This document shows positions 46,544 through 56,559 of a stretch of DNA of 64,000 nt, one piece after another. This DNA comes from Arenicola marina (Eukaryota > Annelida > Polychaeta > Arenicolidae). Location: positions 15,060,254 to 15,124,253 of the forward strand of contig OZ025260.1 in assembly GCA_964019135.1 (NCBI GenBank), in the 5' to 3' direction. The translations under genes were made by a program, and so were the position numbers. Numbering within the stretch: the stretch's first letter is position 1; every line of letters begins with the position of its first letter. The notes under the pieces were generated by a model. That model had not been told where the DNA came from, made no database searches, and saw nothing but the letters and a program-made list of their open reading frames with translations.

Positions 46544-48025
46544 ATGGAGAAACGTTTAATCCAAGCCGAGAAGAGGGTGTCCATTCTAGGCACGGGAGAT
46601 TTTGGATGTTCTCTGGCCAAGAGAGCTCTGCTAAATGGCTATCAAGTCGTCCTGGGCAGCCGGAATCCGGGGCGTCGGGATCTGGCTGAGGTAGATCCAA
46701 TTCTGTCCAGAGCGCGCGTCGTGGGTGCCGCGGAATGCTTTGCCTTTTCTGACCTCATCATTCTGGCCGTCCCTCCGCAAGTCCACAGGCAGCTGGGCAA
46801 ACTGAAGCACCTCCTCGACGGCAAAGTCATTGTGGACGCGAGCAATGCCGAGGCGAAGGCGCAGACGTCGAACGCAGAGAATCTGGCGATGTTCCTTCCT
46901 GGCGCTATCGTGGTCAAAGCCTTCAACACCATTTCTGCCTACGCCATGTCTGCCGAGCTCACCGACCAGCGACCCGTCTACGTCTGTGGCGACGACGTCG
47001 CCGCTCGCCACGTGGCCATCCAGTTCGCGTCTGAGCTGGGCTTCCTTGCGGTGAACTCGGGCGGCTTGAACCAGGCGCTACGGCTGGAGGAGAGGAACAG
47101 GGAGCTGCTGCCCGGGTGGGGGTGGCCCACCTTCGTCTTCGTCCTCGTCTTCGTCGTCTGGATGGCGTACTCCATAGTGCGCTACTACGTGCTGAGGGAG
47201 AGCCCCTACACGTGGGAGAGACTGGCTTGTAACGTGACCAACAAGGCTTTCGGGTGCGCCTCGGTCACCCTGCTGGCCTGCGCCTTCCTCCCCGGCTGCC
47301 TGGCCGCCTTCACACAGCTCGCCAACGGAACCAAGCAGAAGCGGTTCCCCAAGGGACTCGACCGCTGGCTCAAGATGCGAAAGGGGCTCGGGCTCTACGC
47401 CTTGCTTTGCGCAGTTCTTCACATGGTCCTGTCCATGATCCTATTATCGCCCGCCTACTTCTCCGACTTCTACCTGAAGAAGTCGGTGACGATTCCCTTC
47501 AACAGGACGGCGGACACGGTGGTCGACATCGATTCGAGAATGAACTGGAACGGCGAGACCGTCATGCTGGTCGGCTTCCTGGCCACGTTCGCCATGGCCA
47601 TCCTGGGCATCACCTCCATCCCATCCATCAGCGAGCGGATGAACTGGCGGGAGTGGTACGCCATCCACTCCTGGGTCGGCTTTACCAGCCTCATCCTGTG
47701 CGTGGCTCACATCTCCATCAAAGCCGGGCCTGGCTGGGCGGAGGACAGCGGCAAGGCCATCGTCCAGGGCTTGACCTTCCTCAGCCAGCTGCTGCCGTGG
47801 TTCACAATCGCCCTCAAGCTGATCCTCCTCCTGCCGTGCGTCTACCGCCGGGTCAGCCTAATCCGGTCGGGCCACATTGACCGGGCTGGGTACGCCCATG
47901 GCTACGACGTCGAGGCTACCGCGGCCGGGACCAATGGGCTGTCACGGATCAGCGCGACCAGCCACGCACGGAGCGCTTCCGCCACTGGTCAATCCAATGG
48001 CGCGTATGACTACACAGTGATGTAG
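46544..48025 (+). CDS. STEAP-like: STEAP-family metalloreductase
   Basis: A 493-residue membrane metalloreductase that passes electrons from NADPH through FAD and one b-type heme to Fe3+ or Cu2+. The N-terminal F420H2:NADP oxidoreductase-like Rossmann domain starts with VSILGTGDFG (residues 12-21, G-T-G-D-F-G loop) and runs to about 180. Six hydrophobic segments follow, at about 195-217, 233-257, 281-303, 339-361, 371-392 and 410-433. H293 in TM3 (AVLHMVL) and H389 in TM5 (CVAHIS) stand where the heme ligands of STEAP proteins lie. The Ser/Ala-rich tail is cytosolic. The whole domain set lies in one exon, whereas vertebrate STEAP genes are split. The start has G at -3 and +4, better than the upstream in-frame ATG. 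G+C is clearly higher than in the flanks, as expected for a coding exon. The STEAP2/3/4 subtype cannot be assigned. Confidence 0.92.
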   Translation: MEKRLIQAEKRVSILGTGDFGCSLAKRALLNGYQVVLGSRNPGRRDLAEVDPILSRARVVGAAECFAFSDLIILAVPPQVHRQLGKLKHLLDGKVIVDASNAEAKAQTSNAENLAMFLPGAIVVKAFNTISAYAMSAELTDQRPVYVCGDDVAARHVAIQFASELGFLAVNSGGLNQALRLEERNRELLPGWGWPTFVFVLVFVVWMAYSIVRYYVLRESPYTWERLACNVTNKAFGCASVTLLACAFLPGCLAAFTQLANGTKQKRFPKGLDRWLKMRKGLGLYALLCAVLHMVLSMILLSPAYFSDFYLKKSVTIPFNRTADTVVDIDSRMNWNGETVMLVGFLATFAMAILGITSIPSISERMNWREWYAIHSWVGFTSLILCVAHISIKAGPGWAEDSGKAIVQGLTFLSQLLPWFTIALKLILLLPCVYRRVSLIRSGHIDRAGYAHGYDVEATAAGTNGLSRISATSHARSASATGQSNGAYDYTVM

Positions 48026-48084
48026 CACAACCACAACAAGAGGTAGGGTCAAGGTCAACACGGCACGATGTCCGAAACCCCGCT

Positions 48085-48225
48085 CTGGAAAGGAGTCTGG
48101 AAGGGGTAAAAGGCGACACGCGACACAAGCATAGTTGAAACATCGACATTCCGACACCTATCATCTAGAAAAGCGACCTCCACACAGATTTTTGAAAAAC
48201 GACACTGAACTCAGCCAAAAAAACG
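48085..48225 (-). repeat. Dispersed repeat, copy 2 (inverted)
   Basis: Reverse complement of the 39485-39655 repeat. It lies in the presumed 3' UTR or just 3' of the STEAP-like gene. Confidence 0.72.
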
Positions 48226-48614
48226 TGACAAAACGTCGTGAAAATCGACATTCGACATTGAGAATTTTGAAAAATCGACACTGAACATTGAACACCCCCC
48301 CTCCCCCTTCCAGACCCCTCCGTATAAGCCCGGCATATTCTCAAACAAAAATGCTGTCGTAGACCGTCGAATTTTTTCGCTACGAAGAAGCTACGAAGCA
48401 ATATCAGTCTACGACATCGTACAACGTTCGAGAGTACGAACCGAATACGCCTTAATTATTCGACTGATCTTGTATGCATGATTGTTTTCACATTGTGTGT
48501 GCGTCTACATGTTGTGTCACAATTATGATACAACTAAATCTGATACCGCGTTAATTTTCATTGCATGAATACCTATGTGACAAACAGTCACTCATATGTA
48601 GTCTATGTGTAATT

Positions 48615-49400
48615 GTGTCACTGGCAGAGTCTGGTACACAGAATCTCATATTGTGGTATACACAATTGTGTCACTGGCAGAGTCCGGTACACCTATCTCA
48701 TATTTGGTGCATACATAATTGTGTCACTGGCAGTCTTGTACACAAATCTGGTTTTTGGTATATACATATGGTGTCGCTGGCAGAGTCTGGTACACAGATC
48801 TCATATTATGGTATCAAAGATATTAGTACACTAATATCTTTGATGGTATATACATTATTGTGTCACTGGCAGAGTCTGGTACACAGATCTCATATTATGG
48901 TATCAAAGATATTAGTACACTAATATCTTTGATGGTATATACATTATTGTGTCACTGGCAGAGTCTGGTACACAGATCTCATATTATGGTATCAAAGATA
49001 TTAGTACACTAATATCTTTGATGGTATATACATTATTGTGTCACTGGCAGAGTCTGGTACACAGAATCTCATATTGTGATATACACAATTGTGTCACTGG
49101 CAGTCTGGTACACAAATCTGGTTTTTGGTATATACATATTGTGTCACTGGCAGAGTCTGGTACACTGATCTGGTTTTTGGTATATACATATTGTGCCACT
49201 GGCAGAGTCTTGTGCACAAATCTGGTTGTTGGTATATACATTATTGTGTCACTGGCAGAGTCTGGTACACAGATCTGATTTTTTGTATTTACATAATTGT
49301 GTAATTGGCAGTCTGGTACACAAATCTGGTTTTTGGTATATACATATTGTGTCACTGGCAGAGTCTGGTACACGGATCTCATAGTTTGGTATATACGTAT
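48615..49400 (+). repeat. Minisatellite with 52- and 89-bp units, some containing a palindrome
   Basis: All units start TTGTGTCACTGGCAGAGTCT and continue GGTACAC. Three consecutive 89-base units include a perfect palindrome, ATCAAAGATATTAGT and its complement with a 2-base spacer (48813-48844, 48902-48933, 48991-49022). The remaining units lack it. Confidence 0.93.
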
Positions 49401-49914
49401 AGTTTGTTTTCAAATTCCATGCGGTTGTTTCATATATTGTGTCACTTACATCGTTCACTACATGTCTAACGCCAGGTTTATAATCAGGTAACCGTTGTAT
49501 CTTTCTTTGTATGAGTTACATATTTTAAGGATAATATCCTAAATTGACATTCCGATGAATAGGGTTAATTGTTCCTGAATATATGTAGAATAGTTCGATG
49601 ACAATATATCACTATCAATACAAAAATACTAAACGTCATGTATGCATGGATTTTGCACACTACCTAAATCATAAAATATAGCAGAATAAAAGTGTTACTT
49701 CTGTTTCTACTTTTGAATTTTTTTCCAACCTCGTTGAAATTAACATTCTCGTCTGATGGATTGCTACCTCAGTGGCACTGATCGGTGAAGTCAGAAGTAG
49801 GTATATCCCCTCCTACAGATCAGTGAATCTTTTTTATCTGGTAGTGTATATACGTCGTTCGGGCGAATAGAGAAAGATTATTATCATTATTATTCAACCG
49901 GTGTCCATTTCATT
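49401..49914. other. Unassigned DNA between arrays
   Basis: AT-rich and without recognised features. Confidence 0.5.
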
Positions 49915-52115
49915 TCACAGGGTGGTGTCGCACCGTACTTACCACTGTCACAAAGGGTGGTGTCACACGGTACTTACCACTGTCACAAAGGGTGGTGTCG
50001 TACGGTACTTACCACTGTCACAAAGGGTGGTGTCGTACGGTACTTACCACTGTCACAAAGGGTGGTGTCGCACCGTACTTACCACTGTCACAAAGGGTGG
50101 TGTCGTACGGTACTTACCACTGTCACAAAGGGTGGTGTCGTACGGTACTTACCACTGTCACAAAGGGTGGTGTCGCACCGTACTTACCACTGTCACAAAG
50201 GGTGGTGTCGTACGGTACTTACCACTGTCACAAAGGGTGGTGTCGTACGGTACTTACCACTGTCACAAAGGGTGGTGTCGCACGGTACTTACCACTGTCA
50301 CAAAGGGTGGTGTCGCACGGTACTTACCACTGTCACAAAGGGTGGTGTCGCACGGTACTTACCACTGTCACAAAGGGTGGTGTCGCACGGTACTTACCAC
50401 TGTCACAAAGGGTGGTATCGCACGTACTTACCACTGTCACAAAGGGTGGTGTCGCACGGTACTTACCACTGTCACAAAGGGTGGTGTCGTACGGTACTTA
50501 CCACTGTCACAAAGGGTGGTGTCGCACCGTACTTACCACTGTCACAAAGGGTGGTGTCGCACGGTACTTACCACTGTCACAAAGGGTGGTGTCGCACAGT
50601 ACTTACCACTGTCACAAAGGGTGGTGTCGCACCGTACTTACCACTGTCACAAAGGGTGGTGTCGCACCGTACTTACCACTGTCACAAAGGGTGGTGTCGT
50701 ACGGTACTTACCACTGTCACAAAGGGTGGTGTCGCACCGTACTTACCACTGTCACAAAGGGTGGTGTCGCACGGTACTTACCACTGTCACAAAGGGTGGT
50801 GTCGCACGGTACTTACCACTGTCACAAAGGGTGGTGTCGCACCGTACTTACCACTGTCACAAAGGGTGGTGTCGCACGGTACTTACCACTGTCACAAAGG
50901 GTGGTGTCGCACGGTACTTACCACTGTCACAAAGGGTGGTGTCGCACCGTACTTACCACTGTCACAAAGGGTGGTGTCGTACGGTACTTACCACTGTCAC
51001 AAAGGGTGGTGTCGCACCGTACTTACCACTGTCACAAAGGATGGTGTCGCACGTACTTACCACTGTCACAAAGGGTGGTGTCGCACGGTACTTACCACTG
51101 TCACAAAGGATGGTGTCGCACGTACTTACCACTGTCACAAAGGGTGGTGTCGCACCGTACTTACCACTGTCACAAAGGATGGTGTCGCACGTACTTACCA
51201 CTGTCACAAAGGGTGGTGTCGTACGGTACTTACCACTGTCACAAAGGGTGGTGTCGCACCGTACTTACCACTGTCACAAAGGATGGTGTCGCACGTACTT
51301 ACCACTGTCACAAAGGGTGGTGTCGCACCGTACTTACCACTGTCACAAAGGGTGGTGTCGCACCGTACTTACCACTGTCACAAAGGATGGTGTCGCACGT
51401 ACTTACCACTGTCACAAAGGGTGGTGTCGCACCGTACTTACCACTGTCACAACGTGTAGTGTCGCACAGTACTTACCATTATCTCACAGGTGGTGTCGCA
51501 CCGTACATACCGTTATCACAAAGGGTGGTGTCGCACAGTACTTACCATTATCTCAAAGATGGTGTCGCACCGTACATACCGTTATCACAAAGGGTGGTAT
51601 CGCATCGTGCTTAACACTATCACAAAGAGTGGTGTCGCATCGTACTTACCACTGTCACAAAGGGTGGTGTCGCACCGTACATACCGTTATCACAAAGGGT
51701 GGTATCGCATCGTGCTTAACACTATCACAAAGAGTGGTGTCGCATCGTACTTACCACTGTCACAAAGGGTGGTGTCGCATCGTACGTACTGCTATCACAA
51801 AGGGTGGTGTCGCACCATACTTACCGTCATCTCAAAGGTGCCGTCGCACCGTACATACCGTTATCACCAAGGGTGGTGTCGCATGGTATATACCGTTATC
51901 ACAAAGGGTGGTGTCGGATCTTACTTACAGTCATCACAAATTGTGGTGTCGCATGGTACATACCGTTATCACAAAGGGTGGTGTCGCACCGTACGTACCG
52001 CTATCACAAAGGGTGGTGTCGCATGGTACATACCGTTATCACAAAGGGTGGTGTCGCACCGCACTTAACCTTCATCAGAAAGGGTGGTGTCGCCCCGTAC
52101 CGCAGTCATACGGTC
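49915..52115 (+). repeat. 35-bp minisatellite, about 63 copies
   Basis: The unit is GTACTTACCACTGTCACAAA followed by GGGTGGTGTCGCACC, with 34-base variants lacking one base at CACG-TACT. Copies are almost identical to about 51450 and then diverge. All three forward frames are open for up to 796 codons, because 35 bases rotate the frame and no rotation contains a stop. The same peptide repeats in all frames, so this is not evidence of a gene. Confidence 0.95.
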
Positions 52116-53610
52116 AGGTCACATACCCTTACCAAGGCGAACGTCGCAAGGTAAGGCCAGTTTGTTTTACATACTCGCATATATATAGATACCGTATAGA
52201 TCTCCATTGTATATGGTCCTACCACGCCCGTCTGCTAAATCATCACTGCCATCATCACGCTTCCAGGGTCGTGGGCAATGATCATAACTAGGAAAGGACA
52301 GAAAGGTAACACGCCGATGTATGATGTTTATTTACTGAGATATTTTTGTTGTTTTTATTATGTATATAATCCACGCCCCCTCAACGTCATCCCAATGGAC
52401 AACAGTAGGATGCAGAGCACCTAATTTAACGTGTGTGCTGTACACATGATGCGTATTATGACAAAGGTCCTCATAATGCGCCCAGATCTCTCATATGCTT
52501 AAGGAAGAGATAAAATAAGCCGCCCGCACACACCACAGATCAAGTGCAGTTTACAGAATCGGCGCGCCCTCAGTATGGAACTATAGTCGACCCAAAGCAA
52601 AAATCAACACGTGTTGTTAGTACAACCTGTTACCATAGAACCATATTGTACAGCCAGTGATTTTATCGAGACCTGTATAATGGTGCGCGAGAGTATTCGA
52701 TCGGGCGTCCAGGTTCTAGGTCATCTTCTACTGGAGCAGATACTTTTTTCAGGAAAACTCACTTACTTCTCACGCCTGGCATTTACTGCGATTGTCGATT
52801 TCGCCGACCGCCAATACAAATGGTGTCAAGTATAATATTTTGGTCTCATTGAGTCATTTCACTGCTCGCTATAACGTTACATTGATAGTTATAATTTAGA
52901 CGATAATAGTTTGGCATTAGAACATAAGTCTTTCACTAAAATGATATCTTTGTGGACATCATCGCACGTCCCGTGCATATTGGGGCCCTGGAATTACAAG
53001 GCTAGTCGATCACTCTTCGATCAGCCGCCATCTTTGCCGAATGTCCCGTCCTGTTTTGGCCGGGATAAACGAGACATGTTGTTTGGATGTAGTCACAATC
53101 GCCCCGGGCTAGACAATTGTTGGACAGTGCACCGATGCGTAATCGGGACGCCTGGGGTATTATATACCGGGGCTACCAACGAAATTTATGGGTCTTATTG
53201 GGTCAAGGTGAATTGCCGTACAAATTAGTCGGGTTGATTTATTCGGTATTTAGTCTGAGTGGTTGGTCCACTCAACCTTCACGGACCAACCCACCCGTCG
53301 GCGCCTGCCATGCCACAAACTCTCACTCCGGTAATGCAAATAAATCACTGATAGTTGAAGTACACAGAATAGATTACATGTAACGTTTATTGCTCCAACT
53401 TGGACGGTTTTATGATCAGTTACTTCATCATTGCCTACACTGCTGTAGCCGATAATTAGGGTCCTGTGGACCACCTGGAGTGTCGCTCCTTGGTCAGCCG
53501 TGGCGGCCCGCCGTCTGCCTGCAGCCCTTGAGCCTGCTCCTTGCTGGTTACGGCAAAACAAGCGTCGGGATGAGGGGCTCATGGAGTTCAATGCCAGCCT
53601 CATTCCTTCC
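52116..53610. other. Unassigned DNA between arrays
   Basis: Short ORFs only; no recognised domain or RNA. Confidence 0.5.
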
Positions 53611-53614
53611 AATT

Positions 53615-54420
53615 ATTCCTACTGTTATCTGTGCATGCTATCCTTACCGCTCTTTGTGTGCGCGCTGTTCTTACTGCTCTCTGTGCATGCTATTCTTACC
53701 GCTCTGTGCATGCTATTCTTACAACTCTCTGTGAATGCTATTCTTACAACTCTTCGTGCATGCTATCCTTACCACTATCTGTGCATGCTATTTATACTGC
53801 TCTCTGCGCATGTTATTCTTACTACTCTGCGCATGCTATTCTTACTACTCTGCGTGAAGGCTATTTTTACTGCTCTCTATTTACGCTGTTCTTATTGCTC
53901 TCTATTTATGCTATTCTTACTGCTATCTATGCGTGTGCTATTCTTTTTCTTTTGTTCTTTGTGCATGCTGTTGTTACGGCTCTGCGCGTGTTATTCTTAC
54001 TACTATCTATGCATGCTATTCTTACTGCTACCTGTGCATGCTATTCTTATTGCTATCGGTATTCTTACGGTATTCTTACTGCGCTTTATGCATGCTATTC
54101 TTAGTTATCTGTGCCCATATTATTCCTTCTATATGTGCATGCTATCCTTACCGCCCTCTATGCATGCTATTTTTACTGCTATCTATGCATTCTATTCTTA
54201 CTGCTATCTATGCGTGTGTTATTCTTTTGCTTTCTGTTCTTTGTGCATGCTGCTGTTACGGCTCTCTGCGCGTGTTATTCTTACTGCTATCTATGCATGC
54301 TATTCTTACTGCTATCTGTGCATGCTATTTTTACTGCTATCTGTGCATGCTATTCTTACTGATATCTGTGCATGCTATTCTTACTGCTACTTACTGCTCA
54401 TTATGCATGGTATCGTTACC
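53615..54420 (+). repeat. 25-bp pyrimidine-rich minisatellite
   Basis: Unit TATCTGTGCATGCTATTCTT followed by ACTGC, about 30 imperfect copies. Each carries GCATGC. Confidence 0.92.
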
Positions 54421-55219
54421 CTGGATGTGTCTAACCCCCCCCCCCCACTCCCTTTCAGACCCTACGGGATATCTGTGCTCCCAACCTTCTCAACTTCCGT
54501 GCCCCCTGGCCTCTCAATATGTATTACAATGCATCAAGCTTCGTAGTTTATGTGTTCTTTCTTTATCTTACCAACGATTATCAAGTATGCAAATAGTAGG
54601 TAACCACGGTCACCTACGTTTCAGGCTTTTATACGCATTTTAAAAATATTTTTGCGGCACAATCTATTGTCCCCCCCCCCCCCACCTTTCAAGAATTCAT
54701 GCACACTTCCCTGCTTACCATTCTCCTCGCTTGCTATTCTTCCTGATATCTGCGTATTTTACTTATCTCTGTGCATGCCATTCTTACTGTTCTCTGTGCA
54801 TGCTATTGGGGAGGCCGCAAAAGTTATTAACACCCGTGGGTGTGACTGTGTTACTATCCGGACTCTATGGGTCTATAAGACTGTGATCACAGAACAGTGG
54901 CACACATTCCCAGAGGTCAAGTCTTGCCTTTGGTGCAGCGATCTATAGACCGGATACCGCACTAACAGCGCCACCTACAGGAGGCCCATGTCACCAACTA
55001 GCCACGTGGGGATGTTGTTGATCTAGGGTTGGAGCGGTCAAGTGAGTAGCGTCACCTGCCGGGTGGTGGGGGGGGGAGGCAACTCCGTGTCGGGTAACAA
55101 TCTCTAAGTGAAACCACGCGAGACCGCGCCACGCCAGGCCACGTGATCACTACGTGGTTTCGGAGATCGATCTACCGAGGAAACATGTCATCGATTTCTT
55201 CGATTGATTTATGTGGGGA
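54421..55219. other. Unassigned DNA
   Basis: C tracts at about 54437-54446 and 54671-54682, and two isolated copies of the 25-bp unit near 54770-54805. No gene was seen. Confidence 0.5.
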
Positions 55220-55224
55220 GCCTT

Positions 55225-56092
55225 GTCTCCGAGTATCTGGTCGGAGGTCGGGTGTGGGTGGTGTTGGGGCTGAGCCTGGTGAGGGTATGATGTGTGGGTG
55301 AGAGAGCGGGGGTAGGGGGGGGGCTGAGGGGGTGTGGGTGGTGTTGGGGCTTAGCCTGGTGAGGGTATGATGTGTAGGTGAGAGAGCGGGGGTAGGGGGG
55401 GGGGGCTGAGGGGGTGTGGGTGGTGTTGGGGCTTAGCCTGGTGAGGGTATGATGTGTAGGTGAGAGAGCGGGGGTGGGGGGGCGGGCTGAGGGGTGTATG
55501 GGTGGTGTTGGGGCTTAGCCTGGTGAGGGTATGATGTGTGGGTGAGAGAGAGGGGGGGGGGGCAGTTGTTGGGGGTGTGGGTGGTGTTGGGGCTTTTAGC
55601 CTGGTGAGTGTATGATGGAAATGTGTGGGTGAGAGGGGCGGGGGGGGGGGAGTTGAGGGGGGTGTGAGTGGTGTTGGGGCTTTTAGCCCGGTGAGTGTAT
55701 GATGGAGATGTGTGGGTGAGAGGGGCGGGAAGGGGGGAGTTGAGGGGGGTGTGGGTGGTGTTGGGGCTTAGCCTGGTGAGGGTATGATGTGTGGGGAGAG
55801 GGGCGGGGGGGGCGGGGGGAGTTGAGGGGGGTGTGGGTGGGTGTTGGGGCTTAACCTGGTGAGGGTATGAGATGTGTGGGAGAGGGGCGGGGGGGGGGGG
55901 GGGGAGTTGAGGGGGGTGTGGGGTGGTGTTGGGACTTAGCCTGGTGAGGGTATGATGTGTGGGTGAGAGGGGCGGGGGGGGGGGGGTTGAGGGGGGGTGT
56001 GGGTGGTGTTGAGGGGCTTTTAGCCTGGTGAGGGTATCATGTGTGGGTGAGAGGGGCGGGGGGGGGGGAGTTGAGGGGGGTGTGGGTGGTTT
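55225..56092 (+). repeat. G-rich ~95-bp minisatellite running into an assembly gap
   Basis: About nine units with TGTGGGTGGTGTTGGGGCTT, then AGCCTGGTGAGGGTATGATG, then a long G-rich tract of variable length (up to about 15 G). The array ends at N bases. Confidence 0.9.
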
Positions 56093-56292
56093 NNNNNNNN
56101 NNNNNNNNNNNNNNNNNNNNNNNNNNNNNNNNNNNNNNNNNNNNNNNNNNNNNNNNNNNNNNNNNNNNNNNNNNNNNNNNNNNNNNNNNNNNNNNNNNNN
56201 NNNNNNNNNNNNNNNNNNNNNNNNNNNNNNNNNNNNNNNNNNNNNNNNNNNNNNNNNNNNNNNNNNNNNNNNNNNNNNNNNNNNNNNNNNNN
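56093..56292. other. 200-base run of N (assembly gap)
   Basis: Unresolved bases; true length unknown. Confidence 1.
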
Positions 56293-56559
56293 ATATAACT
56301 GTACACTGTCAAAGGTGCTAAGCTTGACTCCAGCCAAGGTAAGAAGGGGGGGGGGGCGGGGGGAGGGGGGAGGAGGTGCTTGGAGTGGCAGTATAGTAGC
56401 ATAGTGGGCCGCCATTCGACCTGGCGTGACTTAATTACGAGCAACAACGACGTGACTGGGCAGTGTTGGGCACATCTAGCTGGGCAAGACGGACGTATAC
56501 TGGTGGTGGGGGACGGGCGATATCAAGGTGAGAGGATGGTAAGCCGAGGGGTGGGTGGT

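Noticed and set aside
46631..47880. ORFs on the opposite strand and in other frames of the STEAP-like exon
   Set aside because: Shadow frames of a GC-rich coding exon; they lack any family similarity.
48615..49400. CRISPR-like spaced repeats
   Set aside because: The spacers are repeats themselves, and the DNA is eukaryotic; no cas genes.
49901..52291. Three overlapping ORFs of up to 796 codons
   Set aside because: The same 35-bp repeat read in rotating frames; frame-independence argues against coding.
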